The position numbers were made by a program, and so were the translations under genes. 64,000 bases of DNA from Perilla frutescens (lineage: Eukaryota; Streptophyta; Magnoliopsida; Lamiales; Lamiaceae), in the NCBI GenBank assembly GCA_026008535.1, contig BRKX01000002.1:70577380-70641379 (forward strand). The letters are read 5' to 3'. Below, piece by piece: positions 34,852-47,290 of the stretch; the stretch's first letter is position 1; each line of letters starts with the position of its first letter. The notes under the pieces were generated by a model. It did not search any database, was not told the origin of the DNA, and saw only the letters and a list, made by a program, of their open reading frames with translations.

Positions 34852-36766
34852 ATGGCGTCATCGATGGTGGTAAAAGCCCTAAAAACCCTAAATCATTCCG
34901 CTCTCAGAACCCTCACCTCCGCCAGCCGCCGCCTCACCGTCGCGGCGGCAGCCGGAGACTCCGAAAACGAGCATTCATCTTTCACCTTCTCATCCGAAGA
35001 TCCGAATCCCGCCGCATCTTCCGACGGAGATGACAAAATATACGTCAAGGGGCGGAAGAAGGCACCAAAATCGTCCGATTCCGTGAGCATGCCGATGTCG
35101 TTCATGACCGGCTCGATCGTCGGAAAGCGGTTCTACGATAAGGTGACGACGAGAGAAGCTGAGGACGGGATTGGGTGGAGCGTCATGCTCGATTACAGGA
35201 CGCTCAAAACTCCGTCGAAGCGGAATCTCAAGTGTCCTACTCTAGCTCTTGCTAAGGCCATTGCAGCTGAATGGGAATACCAGGTGCATTGAAGTTTGTA
35301 CCTTGTGTTGGAATTCTGTTTGCGCGTGCGGGTTTTTGTTGATTTTTAGGTTGTCTGCTTTGGTTTTGGTGAGTTGTAATGATCGAGATTTATAATTTGT
35401 CGACCTACTAGTTGAACTGATCTTTAACATCTTTGGCGTCATAAAATTCACGATTGGTAATGTATGTTAAGGTTTTTTTGAGGTAAATGTTAGTTAAGCT
35501 TTTTAATGAGAGATGATATTCTATGCAACAATTAGAAACATGTATTAAATATTCATTTTTATGTGTTTTTTAGTTCACTCGAATTTATCTTGACTTCCCC
35601 TTTTCCTATTTGTCCAATTGTAGTAGTAATTGGGAACTTAAATGCAGTCGAAGAGATGAAAATAAGTCACTTTTGATATGTGGATTTGCCGATTTGGTCT
35701 GATTAATATCTACCTTCGTTATTACTTAGTATCATTTTTAGTGGGAGCTAAATAGTTTTTGTCTCTTTCCAGTGCATGTGTTAGTTTTCGGTATATCTTT
35801 GTCCAGAACTGCTTTCCTATATTTCCGAATTGTTTTGAATCTGTTTTTCTGAATGCGATAGTGCTATATGTTTGTTTGTTTTATGTGATGAATGGCATTA
35901 GCCGGATGAGTTATCTATTTTGGTAGGGTATTTGAGTTTTTTGGCAATTGACTATAATGCTCGAGCTCATTGTTCTTCATTGCCTTTTTTTTCTATCTTT
36001 GTGTTTAGTGGTAGGAGAAGGTGCTTAATTTAAGGCTTTATGGACTTTCAGTTCAAATTGAGTATGCTATAGTGGATTTGGATTTGAATTTTAAGAGGTA
36101 AAGGTCTTTGTTTTGTAGCAAATAGATGGAATTAGACCATTTACAATGCCTCTGATGAAGCTCGCATGTACTGCATTGGAAAGAGTACCGGTCACCAGGC
36201 CAAAGGTAATTGAAAACTTGATGCAAAAATTCCACCAAGATCTGGTATTCTGCCGTGCTCCTCGAGACAATGATCTGATGAGGGACCTCCGAGGTGCTTA
36301 TTGAACTTGTATAGTTCTAGTTATGCTACACATTACTTTCAAAATATGTATGATGGAAACATCTAGTTGTTTATTCTCAGAACTTCAGGTGGAGAAATTT
36401 GGTCCTCTAATTAAATGGATGGAATTGGAATTTGGCTATAAGCCAGCTGTGTACACGAGTTTTTTTGGTGGAAAGCAGGAAGAGGGTCTGGTTAAGGCTT
36501 TTGAGAACCTTCTTAAGAAGACAGATGACTGTGAACTAGCTTCGATTGATGCAATTGCTGCAGCTGCACACTCTTTGGTCATTGCAGTTGGAATGTTTCG
36601 TGGCCAATTGAGTATTGAGCAAGCCATCGAGTTGATCAGGCTGGAGGAAGATTTACAGGTTGGTCGATGGGGTTTGGTTGAAGGTGGCCATGATCTTGAT
36701 ATTGCTGATCTTAGAGTTCAAATCTCATCCGCAGCTGTATTTTTAGGACTTTCAAAAAAGCATTAA
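34852..36766 (+). CDS. ATP12: Mitochondrial F1-ATPase assembly factor ATP12
   Basis: ATP12 is a matrix chaperone that binds the free F1 alpha subunit before assembly of ATP synthase. Exons 34852-35283, 36119-36293 and 36381-36766 give 330 residues. The N-terminus is rich in Arg, Ser and Ala with few acidic residues (MASSMVVKALKTLNHSALRT), a mitochondrial presequence. The conserved core starts near FYDKVTTREAEDGIGWSVML and continues through AIAAEWEYQ at the first splice. It then runs through DGIRPFTMPLMKLACTALER, FCRAPRDNDLM, EFGYKPAVYTSF and the C-terminal GRWGLVEGGHDLDIADLRVQ. Splice phases are consistent (0 and 1). The first intron is 835 bp. The longer frame opening at 34711 reads through the leader and is not used. 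Family assignment is firm. Confidence 0.9.
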
Positions 36767-37540
36767 TTTCTGCCTCGATTTTATTCAGGTAATTGCCTGA
36801 GGCTGAGCTTTCCCTTCTTGTTTACTAAAATGCTGGATATTGCGAGAACCAAATGGTTGGTGTTTTTCAAATTGAGAGTAGTATGTAGTATGTATTCGAC
36901 AGATATGTAATAAACATAATAAAACAATTTTGAGAAGTAGGGTTCTTGTGGATGAACCCATTTATAGATGGTTTGTATGTAATACTTGACTTTTTCCTCT
37001 TTATCACATCAGCATTTTAAGGATCTCGTATGACTACTTCTTGGTGAATCAAAGGAAGCACCTTTTCATTACTTTCTTGCTGAACTGCACTTTCTTTTTC
37101 TTGAGCTTGAACACTCATCCTGCACTGCTAAGATAGATACTTGAGATAACAAGATCGTAAATTTCACGTAGTAACTAGGAACAAAAAAACAAAACTGCCT
37201 TAGGTATATGGTTGTTGATCTTTCTGCAGATAATATCTCTATAAGATTCATTTTTGGTGATGGATCAGATTATTGTAAGTGAGTTTCCATCGGGTTTCAA
37301 TGTTCATCGTGTATCATAAGAATATTTTTGTTTTCCCTGCGAGCATCTGTTGGATAATTGCAATGTCTAGTAGCTATTCAATTATGGAGTTAAGATTTCC
37401 TAGTGATCAATTGATCATTATTGGAGTCAGTTTTGAGCTATATAGATTTTAGTGGATGAAATAGAGTAAGTGGTTTGCAATTGCATAAATCTGTGTGTTT
37501 GTGTGTGTGTGTGTGTGTGTGTTGTATCATACTTTGCAGG
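36767..37540. other. ATP12 3' region and intergenic DNA
   Basis: Contains the ATP12 3' UTR (AATAAAC near 36908 is a plausible poly(A) signal) and AT-rich sequence. A (GT)n microsatellite at about 37498-37522 borders the end of the minus-strand peptide gene. No gene is supported in between. Confidence 0.5.
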
Positions 37541-37890
37541 TCAAGGATCTCCTTGGCAACACTGAACGCAAATTGGTGGCTGTGTTGTGATATCACAGTA
37601 GCAGCAGGCTATATCACAGTCACTGCTACAACCTGCAAGGTAAATCATCAATCACCAAATTCATATGCTGCAAGTAAAACTTAGCCAATAATAGAAGAGC
37701 TTAAGATGTCCGAGAGTCAAGCTATGCAGAGCGCACCAGTTAGAGTAACGTACTGAGATTGTTGTAGAGTTTGAGGATTTACGAGGAGGGGGAGACGGGC
37801 ATTCACCCCGATAACCCGACTCACAGGCTGATGAAAGAACACTAGAATCATGAGACAAGCAGCAGCTGATTTGATTTTCTCTGTGAACAT
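37541..37890 (-). CDS. Small secreted cysteine-rich peptide, Bowman-Birk-like loop
   Basis: Two-exon model on the minus strand: 37890-37737 and 37632-37541, joined across a 104-bp intron (CTG|GTGCGC ... TTACCTTGCAG). It encodes 81 residues. Residues 1-30 form a signal peptide (hydrophobic core AAACLMILVFF, possible cleavage after GVNA). A Cys-free spacer of about 20 residues follows. The last 29 residues contain nine cysteines (CSSDCDIACCYC, then PPICVQCC). The CxC-x8-PP-containing loop resembles the C-T-x-S-x-P-P-x-C inhibitory loop of Bowman-Birk inhibitors, but spacing is one residue longer and there are too few residues for the usual domain. A TATA box lies 65-75 bases upstream. Other donors (37796, 37782) are possible but give a weaker site or lose the signal peptide frame. 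Existence is likely; family is tentative. Confidence 0.5.
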
Positions 37891-37954
37891 GATGAGTCTG
37901 TGATGGATATGGTGTGTGTTTGATTAGATCGTAGGTTGTTGAAAATGTGAGTCG

Positions 37955-37964
37955 ATATTTATAA
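37955..37964 (-). promoter_or_regulatory. TATA box of the Cys-rich peptide gene
   Basis: On the minus strand GTTATAAATATC lies about 65-75 bases before the ATG at 37890 and is followed by a CA-rich leader (CAAACACACACC), a normal plant core-promoter layout. It supports transcription toward the two small exons. Confidence 0.5.
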
Positions 37965-38831
37965 CATTACCGATGTTGTCGGGTCATCCATAAACTGTGC
38001 CAAAATTTAGAATTGGGGGTCTAGAAAAATAAATTTGATAAGAAAGAGCTCATTCTAATCGTATGTTTGCAGACCACATCTTTTAATGTGACATCTTATT
38101 TCTGCCTTAGGCCGCTAAGTATTAAAGAATTTTCCTAAAGTGAATCAAATCAACTCACGAGTTACGGATAAATTCATAAAATATTTAACTTGACTCAAAG
38201 TTGGTGAGTTGAGTTCATGTATTCTTGCAGGTCTAGTGTCGTGAGCCTGATCGTGGTTTGTCAAGTCGAGCTCAAGCCTAGAGCTACTCGAATAACTGTA
38301 GAGATCAAACTCGAGAGCTATTAAGCCATTGCAAGTTTAACCTAAGATTTTAAATTTTAATTGTGCGAGTCGAGCTCTGAGAATTGAAGCGTAGAGCAGC
38401 AAGAATCCACTTACTACAAATTTTGATCATCGCCAAAAATTGAAATTTGCACACGCTCAATTGTGGGGGCTAATCCGGTGGTGTAAATGATTATTTAAAT
38501 AGAAAAAAAAACAACTGGAAATTAAAATTCACCACCAAGTAGAATCGTGAACATGTTCGATTGCTTAATTAAGAAAAGATATAATTCTTGGCTCCATGGG
38601 ACTTTTTGTATTTTGGTTTACCTAGGTGTTTGTGCTCGAAATGTTTCAAATTCGTATTCTATCAATGCTTTATAAGTCAAGTCACATGATTTTATGAGCA
38701 CGTTTCATCTATTTTGCGTGATTTTAGGAATTAAGTTTATCTAGAGCACATATCATACCATCGAATAAATGTTGTCGACTTCCTTCCTCGTGTCCATGAT
38801 GATGATGATGATAATAATAATAATAATAATT

Positions 38832-38871
<40 letters not shown>

Positions 38872-39025
38872 TAGTTATAGTACGTGCCTAGTAGTAGTAT
38901 ATTTTTTTAGTGGTATCAGTATATGCTAGAAATTGTAAATAATAATGTCAACCAAAATATTATTATGCAATAAAATCGAGATTGCAAGAGAGTGGATGTG
39001 CTTAAATGGAAATTGTAACAGTTGG

Positions 39026-39059
<34 letters not shown>

Positions 39060-39169
39060 CTAAAGACCCGTTCTGAATTCTCTCATATAATCTCCAATCT
39101 CTGGTTCTTCTCTCACTAGAAAAACAGCATTTTGTTTTTCTCTTCCATCCGAGGCCTAAGCCTGCAATC
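37965..39169. other. Intergenic DNA with microsatellites and NOI leader
   Basis: AT-rich and non-coding. A (GAT)n/(TAA)n microsatellite occupies about 38795-38872 in two blocks separated by TTAGTTA. A (CT)n tract at about 39027-39060 probably belongs to the 5' leader of the NOI-type gene that starts at 39170. Confidence 0.55.
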
Positions 39170-40275
39170 ATGACGTCTGTAAGTTTCTTCTTCATCGCAT
39201 ATACATATTCATATGCATGTTTCCGCATATTCAATTGCCAATATTTTTTTTCATTTCCTTTTGCTATATTTGCATATGATCAAAGTCCCAATCCCGATAT
39301 CTTTTGATAATTCTTAATTAAATTCAGATTCAATTCATTCATAAAGCACCCAAATCTCGATCCAAATGACTTTGTGTGAAATAAAATGTTCGACGTACAA
39401 TTAATGTTGTCTGATTAATTTATGTTGTTGCGATTATTTTGAAAATCTGAATTGATTTTCGTCATTTAATTGATTTGTCTATATTTTTTTTAATCTTTTT
39501 TACATTACCATCTTCATTGTTGAATGTTGTTTGCATATATGCTGATTTTTTTTGGATGTACGATCGAGTCAAATTATATAGGGATTATAATTTTGCTTTG
39601 TAGAAATGTATTATTTATAAAGACGATTAATTACAACGTTGATCAAGAAAAATGTAGCTCACTATGTGCATGAGCATATCCATATGTCAAAGCATGTACG
39701 TTGTAGCAATTGATGGGGATTAATTTGATTTCTTTCACATTCAAAATGTAGTTTCTAATTATAAGCATATTTATGTAATGTGGTGTGGATGCAAATTTTT
39801 GATGATATGTCTAAACAAAAGGCGGTGAGTACGCCTACGTGTGAGATATGAATATTGACTCTCATGAGATGGTTTGATACAAGTTTTTGTAATAAACTAA
39901 AATATTTCGTTGATTTGATGCGTGGGGCAGCACGAGCAAGGTCGGCCATTGCCGAAATTTGGGGAGTGGGACGTGAATAATCCGGCCTCAGCAGATGGAT
40001 TTACGGTCATCTTTGCAAAGGCGAGGGACGAGAAGAAAGCAAAAGACTCAAGCTCGGAGCAGCCGGCACGCAGTGAAAGCGCGGCTAGGCACGATCACTA
40101 CGGTTCCCCTCCCAAGGTTAGCTTCTTAATTGGGCACATGTACACACACACATATATAGCTACTTATTTATATATGTGTGTATCTTGTTGAGTGAGCTTT
40201 TTTTTTTTTTTTGTTTAATTTGACTCTGGCTTTTTCCTTGTATGGATGCAGAAAAGTTGGCTTTGCTGTTTTTGA
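39170..40275 (+). CDS. NOI / RIN4-like domain protein
   Basis: Short 72-residue protein of the nitrate-induced (NOI) family, whose domain is also found twice in the immune regulator RIN4. Three exons: 39170-39178 (only ATG ACG TCT), 39931-40116 and 40252-40275. The second exon gives the signature LPKFGEWDVNNPASADGFTV followed by IFAKARDEKK, the core NOI motif that in RIN4 is the target of bacterial effector cleavage. A Ser/Glu/Arg-rich stretch follows. The last exon encodes KSWLCCF, a terminal Cys pair that is acylated in RIN4 and would hold the protein at the plasma membrane. The nine-base first coding exon and the seven-codon last exon are typical of the family. All splice phases are 0. Its length is too small for RIN4 itself, which has two domains. 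Confidence 0.85.
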
Positions 40276-41314
40276 TTAGACGTTATGAGAGTCTGAGAAT
40301 GGGGTGATCGATCGAGTTGCAGTTTCAATTTTTTACTTTGCTTTGTAAACGCATATGTATTTGTGTCACCATTGTTCTAGTCCTCAAATGCATTATAATT
40401 AAATTGCTACTCATATATATATATACACTATCAAGATCATGGTTAATCTCTCTCCCTCTCTCTCTCTCTCTCATGTTTCAAAGCTAGGAGTATAATATAA
40501 ATTAAACTTTTTGAATATAAAAGTGAAACGGAGCAAAAATGCAAAAAAGCACCCTCAAAATGCCGACAAATATAGCACACTGAGGAATGAAATTCAGGAA
40601 GCATGAGTAGTGATTACACTTACTACTATACTAAGAAAATAAAGGGAAAAACATTTTTTTATATTATTATGTTTTGCCTCTTATTCATTTTGGTAGTACT
40701 ATTGTTTCACAGAGAAAAAAAAAGACAGAATATTGATATTTTTAATTTTAAAATTTTAAATTATATATTTTTTGAAATTTTGATTTTTGTTTATCAATTT
40801 TAAAAAATTATAAAAATGACTCATAAACCGGATATTTTTCAGGTAATTGGGCAAAATAGATACAATAAGTGAATATATTTCAGGTAGCTCCTTTAACCAA
40901 ATACTATAATTTCATATAATATAAAATAATTTTTTCTGTAACAAAAAATGTACAAAAAAAAAACATACTTCCTGTCTTAGCGAGTGTATTTCATTATCTC
41001 GAAAAGGGATCTCTTTTATGAATTATAACATAAGAGAAGAGATTTAGACTATTTATTAAATGCGTGAATTTTTTTAAAAAAAAAACATACCGAAATAACG
41101 TAAAATTTACCCAAAAAATTATAATTACAAAGAACAAGATCAAAAGACAGAGATTCTTGATACAGCCACGTATGCAAAGATCTTGGCAGGCGGCAGCACA
41201 TACATATACAATATATTATATTACACTAAAGATGGGGAAAACAATTTAAGACTTTAGATGCCTAAGTTATGTTATGTGTCCACTCAAATTTGCTTAATTT
41301 ATATTCTACCAACT
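40276..41314. other. NOI 3' UTR and intergenic DNA
   Basis: The first ~150 bases are probably 3' UTR. The remainder is AT-rich with a (CT)n run near 40451-40472. The stretch ATACTTCCTGTCTTAGCGAG near 40965 resembles a worn Stowaway-type terminus, but no partner end was found. Confidence 0.45.
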
Positions 41315-41862
41315 AGGGGTCAGTAAAAAATTTCGAAATTCGAGAACCGAATTGAACCGAATTAGTTTGATTTTTTCAGTTCGGTTCTTTTCAAAATTCG
41401 ATTCAGTTTGGTTCGTTTTTTAGTAACAGTTCGATTTTCGATTTCGGTTCGGTTCAAAGGGAAAATACATGAATTGAACAAAAAAAATGAATATATATAT
41501 ATATATATATTAGTAAAAAAAAATCAGCTTTGTTGGACTTTATAGTTTTCGGCTTTGTTTTGTTGGAGTTTACACTTTTGGGGATTTTATTCAATTATTT
41601 ATTGGTATTTTTTGGACTTGAATCTTGATAATTAGCTAATTTATACATGTATGTATTTAATTATATCGAATGAGGATAATTTAAAGCAAAAATAAATTAA
41701 ATCAGAAAATTAAAAAAAAATCGGTTCAAAATTGAATCGAACCGAAATATTTCGATCCAGTTCGGTTCAGTTCCAATCAGAAATTCGGTTCAATTAAATT
41801 TTATTTTTAAAAAAAATCGATTTTACGGGATCGAATCGAATCAAAAACGAATGCTTACCCCT
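41315..41862. mobile_element. hAT-like non-autonomous element
   Basis: Begins AGGGGTCAGTAAAAAATTTC and ends ACGAATGCTTACCCCT. Subterminal regions carry many copies of CGGTT(C/T)GGTT-type motifs in inverted orientation (for example GAACCGAATTGAACCG near 41343 and GAATCGAACCG near 41733). This terminus and subterminal pattern is common in degenerate hAT MITEs of plants. Flanks (ACT both sides) do not give a clear 8-bp duplication, so family is by similarity only. It shares its AGGGGT ends with the element at 53126. Confidence 0.5.
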
Positions 41863-42715
41863 ACTAGTACCAATCCTAAAATCAAGTTGCACATCATCCT
41901 CGATCTCTTAATTTTGTTTTCTTTTATATTTCATTTCGAATGTTGGATTAATAGTTTTAATCATTCAATCTCGGCTTAAAAATAAAAACCTTTGGATTTA
42001 GAGGCATATTGATGAATATAAATAAGAGCGTTATTAATTATTATGGTTCACCTAATGGGAGGAAGAGCCCTAATTTCTGGCCATCTAATTCAACTAACTA
42101 TTTCTGAATTCTCATTTTTTTTAAGATATTGAATTCTGATTATTGAGCAGCAAAGCGCTCAACCAATCCAACCTCCGAATAAATGCTATCAATCCAACTG
42201 TCATCTTCTCACCATATTTTCTTATTACCTCATTATTTCTTCCCATCCTATACATTTTTTTTACATTAATTCATTTATACTTTTGATTGTAATGATTCTC
42301 GGTTTTTTTTTAAATGAGAGCATAATTTTGAATTGATGAGTTTTAAACTAAACCTTGTACGAAAATAAAGTTATGAAGTTTTTAAAATATTCCTTAATAT
42401 TAATAAATATTGGAGAATAATTTATGGACTTTTAACAAAAGTTGAGAAATGATGAAACCATCATGTTTGAGTTTTATTACTAATTTTTATTTTTATTTAA
42501 GATAGAGAGAGAGAGAGAGAGAACACAATTTTACTGAAAGTGTTCAATGCGATAACATATAATTTAACAAAATAATTTTAAAAAGATGCAATTAAATAAA
42601 TATAAATGTTACTGAAAATGTTGAATGCGATAACATGTACGTAGTAATATATATAAGTAAATTCATTTCAAAACCAAATCTCACACTCCTCAAAATCATC
42701 GCTCAATCAGCACTA
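41863..42715. other. Intergenic DNA upstream of KCR1
   Basis: AT-rich sequence with a (GA)n run at about 42506-42521. The motif GTTCAATGCGATAACAT near 42541 recurs as GTTGAATGCGATAACAT near 42618, a 77-bp-spaced direct repeat close to the KCR1 leader. No gene seen. Confidence 0.45.
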
Positions 42716-45526
42716 ATGGCGGACTGCATCTTCGAGCAGCTCAAATCTCAGCCAACATGGCTTCTCCTCCTCTTCTCTCTCGGCTCCTTCTCTCTCCTCA
42801 AACTCTCTTTCTCAATCCTCAAATGGGCCTACGTAAATTTCATCCGACCCGGGAAAAACCTCAAGAAATACGGGTCGTGGGCCGTAATCACGGGCCCCAC
42901 CGACGGCATCGGAAAAGCCTTCGCTTTTCAGCTGGCGAAGAAAGGGCTCAACTTAGTCCTAGTTGGTCGGAGCCCGAACAAGCTCGAGGAAGTCGCGGGG
43001 GGCATCAAATCCAAATCCGGGTCGACCCAGATCAAGACTGTGGTGGTGGACTTCTCCGGTGACTTAGACGACGGCGTTTCGAGGATTAAGGAGGCGATCG
43101 AGGGTTTGGATGTGGGGCTTTTGATCAACAACGTCGGAGTTTCGTATCCGTACGCGCGATTCTTTCACGAAGTGGACGAGAAGCTGTTGAGCGATTTGAT
43201 TAAGGTTAATGTCGTGGGCACGACCAAAGTTACGCAGGCTGTCTTGCCCGGGATGGTGGAGAGGAAAAAGGGAGCGATTGTGAATATTGGGTCCGGTGCC
43301 GCCATTGTTATTCCTTCTGATCCGCTTTACTCTGTTTATGCTGCTTCTAAAGCGTGAGTTTTTTTCGTAAATATTTCTCTTTTTTTTTTTTATCTTTTAT
43401 TGATTCTTTCGTGTTCTGGTTTATCTGTTTTGTTGTGCGGATCGATTGCTCTGCAGCTTTTAATTTGAAGTTGAGTAATTTGAGGTTTTTTTTTTGCTTT
43501 AATTTTTTTTTTTTGCTTTAATTATCTGATCATTAAGCTCGATCTAAAAGATATGGGGTCACCCGTTCCACTAAGTAAGCCACGGGGTGTTGGCTTACTG
43601 AGTTAAAATAATTGTTGTTATTTTACTTTTTTTTTAATCTCTGTTTTCTTTTTTGCTTGATACTGGATTTAGTATGGTAAAAGTGTATGGATATGAAATG
43701 TGAATAGCGGTAACTTTTTTGCCTATTTTAGAATTTGGTTCAATTGTTGATGTTTAATTAGCTGATTTGAGTAAAGATTAGAACCTATTGAATGCTGTAA
43801 TTCGAAGTTAATGAATTGAAAACTGAATTTTTGTTAGTTTGGTAGTTTTTTTTTTATGTCGTTTTTGTTTTTACTTGATGTTGGAATATAGTGTAGTAGA
43901 AGTGGATAGATGTGAAAAGTGGTTTCCTTTTTGTGCCTATTTTAGTCGATTGTCCGTTAAAGATCAGAACTTGTTGAATAGCGTACTCGGAAGTTAGGAA
44001 TCGGAAACTGACTTGACGTTAGTTCTGTGTCATTTTTGTTATTAGTTGATGCTGGAATTGAGTATAGTAGGAGTGGAAAGATGTGAAAAGCAGTTGCTTT
44101 TTGTGCCTTTTTTAGAATCTGGTTGCACATTGGTTAAGTAGAGGACAAGATTCATGTGGTTTTGGAATACTGTATAAACTTATATATTACTGTTATATCG
44201 ACTGCCTCGACTTATATGGAAATACTGAGATTTTAAACCATCGTAGTTTATGTCTAAGGTAGCTTGAAGGTTCTGCTGTTCCTAATTTGAATTAATTTGA
44301 TTGAGACTCTATGAAGATCAGGCTTAAAATGCTTCTTTCGAACTATTTATATTAAATTGAGGTTGTTTCTTCAGGTATATTGATCAGTTCTCAAGATGCC
44401 TGTATGTGGAGTACAAGAACAGAGGGATTGATGTGCAGTGTCAGGTAGGTCCACTCGTCTACATACAACAAAATATCTGTTTTCCTTCTTTCGGAGTATT
44501 AAGTTTGTTTGTATTAGGTTTTACCATTACTCATATTGTTAGATATGAGATATCAACCCCGGAGCTCCCGATTATTAGTCTTGTTCATCTGATGTAAACA
44601 ACAAATTTCGAATTTCTGGAAACATGAGCTGCTGTGAAGCTACCATTTGGAGTGAGCATGGATAGAGCATTGCCGAGCTAGTGGAAGAAAAAAGGAAAAT
44701 AATTAAATTGATTTGGTCTTGGACAACTGAATCTTGGAAGTGAAGAAAACGTGAGGGTAGCAGAAGTGAGAATGCTAAGATGGATATGCAGTCACTCTTG
44801 ATTAGAGTGAACGAGGAATGAATGCATTAGAAAGAAAGCAAGCCTAGCCATCAATCAGTGAAACACACTTAAGATGGTTTTGGAATGTGCATAGAAAACC
44901 TTTAGATGCTCCAGCACAACGTGTAGAAAGTAGACGTGCTAGTACTGTGGTTGTGTGCACGTTTTTCATTTTTCTGTCGTGAGAAACTGTCTCAGATAGC
45001 TTAAAACAGTAAATTAGGAGCCTGAGGGAACTCATGGAGATTAAATTTAGGATGAATGCTAGTGGCTTGAGAGTGTATACTAGGAAGGTAGATACTTGAC
45101 TCTCTCCAAATCCCTCAAGTTCGTTTGATTCTATGCTGATCCTTTTATATGCTATTTTCGTGTTTTGATTCCATCAGGGTAACTAGCATCAGTACAGTTA
45201 ATCTTTCTGATGAAGAATCTCTGTGCTGTTTTCATTCACAAGTGCTAAATCTGATCCATTGCTACTGGTAGGTACCACTGTATGTTGCCACGAAGATGGC
45301 ATCAATCAGAAGTTCATCCTTCTTTGTTCCATCAGCAGATGGTTATGCTCGTGCAGCTCTCCGTTGGATAGGTTATGAACCTCGTTGCACTCCTTACTGG
45401 CCGCACACCCTCCTGTGGGCTCTTGCAAGTTCTCTGCCTGAGTCAGCCATCGATGCTTGGCGTCTGAAGTTCTGCCTCGCCATTAGAAAGAGAGGACAGC
45501 TCAAGGACTCAAGGAAGAAAGAATAG
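42716..45526 (+). CDS. KCR1: Very-long-chain 3-oxoacyl-CoA reductase (KCR1)
   Basis: ER reductase of the fatty-acid elongase complex; it reduces 3-ketoacyl-CoA to 3-hydroxyacyl-CoA with NADPH, feeding cuticular wax, sphingolipid and storage lipid synthesis. Exons 42716-43353, 44375-44444 and 45272-45526 give 320 residues. An N-terminal membrane segment (about 14-38) precedes a short-chain dehydrogenase fold. The cofactor motif is TGPTDGIGKA (59-68), the NNVG motif lies near 137, a catalytic-serine region is NIGSGAA near 190-196, and the active-site YAASK is at 208-212. The C-terminus SRKKE resembles a dilysine ER retrieval signal. Length matches the plant KCR1/GL8 group. The first intron is 1,021 bp and the second 827 bp. 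Catalytic residues are complete, so it should be active. Confidence 0.93.
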
Positions 45527-45953
45527 AAGCCATCCACCTCACACATTCTATCTGTATGTTTGATTCTTTTCCAGCCTCATCCACTCAGAATGTCGTCTGA
45601 AACAGTGAAACATATTAGTAGTTTGAGTAATTTATATGAAAGACTAGTGTAACTTTCCTTGTTTAGAACTTTTATGTATTTGCTGCCCCTTTCCATTTTC
45701 GGAAAATCTTCATATTTAACAGTCAGTTCCATTTCCTAGTTTTTATTGTTTGTGCGCGCTTGCGTTCATATACGGCACAGCGCTGATGATTCAGCCGAAA
45801 CCAAGTATGATAAATGATGAACAAATCCATATCCAGATCACAAAAAACTGCTTCTGCTACAACTACAGAATCGAACTGATATCCACAATTCTACGCCGTT
45901 TGATCTTCTTGATCAAAAATACGGTCGTTTGTTCCGTGTTTCAACGGGGGCTT

Positions 45954-47255
45954 TCATGTAAAAATACGCGCGAACATGCTTGCCGATCTCCTCACTGTTT
46001 GAGGCTCGCTTCTGCCTATTTTCTCATGACCACCATTTTTCTTACCGAGCTCTTCTAAGACAATCTGCATACTACGATCAAAACGGCGTCTGAATGTCAG
46101 ATATCTCGATATCGATTTAGTGATCCCTATAAGCCTCCGTGCTAAAGCCTCGAGCTCGGCTCGTTTAACTTGGGATTCAGGCTCCGGGCCGGTGTGGGAG
46201 TTCTTCAATCTCGCGGCATTTCCATTAAACAACACCAACTTGCCCAAATACTGCTCTTCCATCTCAGAAAGGTTATCAGCTTTAATCTGATCTTTGATGA
46301 TCAGTAGTGGGTTGAGAAACCACTCAAAGAATGCGTCTTTAGGCCTGTTCGTGGACGTTATCTCCACGTCGTCACCTGTATCAACGATCTTTTCTTCACG
46401 TAGTTCAACAACACAACGACATAACTTCAAAAATAGTTCGAAAAAGAGCAACTTTTCTTCAACTTACTCAGCAAAATGCCACCAGAATCAGCTCTAGCAG
46501 ATCGTACTAGTGTTCGAAGAATGCAATAAGCAGGCAATCCTACGGCCATCACTCTGTTCTTGGCGTTTTCGATATCTTTCAGTTTTATGATCCCTTCTGC
46601 GACTAAAACTTCGCCCTGACGCTGACACTCCTTGAACAAGCCATCAGCTAGCTACACAGAGTAGTTCATGAAAATCTCAGCAGCAGACAAAATACACGAA
46701 GTAGCAAGTTGAAAGACTTTATTACGTACCTCAAGGGGCTTCAACTCGAGCATCTGGGAACTGAGAGAAGTTCTACGAAAGGATGGATTTTTGGAAGAGG
46801 TTCGACTTGAGGAGGAAGTCGAAAGAGAAGTGGCTTGTGGAGAGGCCTTCCCTCTGTAACGCGGTCTGTGGAAATGCCACGAAGATTTGATTGGAAACAA
46901 GGTGTGGTTACCAAAATGAATGCATATGTGCATACACGAAGCAGAAGTTTGAACCTGGGGAAGCATGATCCTTCAGGTAAGTCAAGAACATCGTTGCTGT
47001 ATTCGTCGTAATTAGATACTGAAGCAACAATGTAGCAGAGTCCAAGCCAGAAGGAGCTCTCCTACAGTTGAAAGAAAACACGGGATTTCAGCAAAAGTTG
47101 CTCTTTAAGTCCAACAAGATTACCAACTTTGTGATTGTTTCTCTGTCCAGAAAGCCTACTCTCTTTTCTTGTTATTCAGAGTGAAAAAAACATGGGATTT
47201 CAGCAAAAGTTGCAGTTCAGTTCAACAAGCTAACTTTGTGATTGTATCTCCCCCC

Positions 47256-47290
<35 letters not shown>

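Noticed and set aside
37475..37684. Plus-strand Cys-rich 69-codon frame
   Set aside because: Its cysteines come from the (GT)n microsatellite and from the complement of the minus-strand peptide exon.
37661..37858. Minus-strand 65-codon frame with a PSPPPR motif
   Set aside because: It opens with TTG, has no in-frame ATG near the TATA box, and lies in a different frame from the signal peptide; joining it by the GTAAAT donor would lose the signal sequence.
38926..39234. Minus-strand 102-codon frame over the NOI leader
   Set aside because: Driven by the (CT)n tract and antisense to the NOI start.
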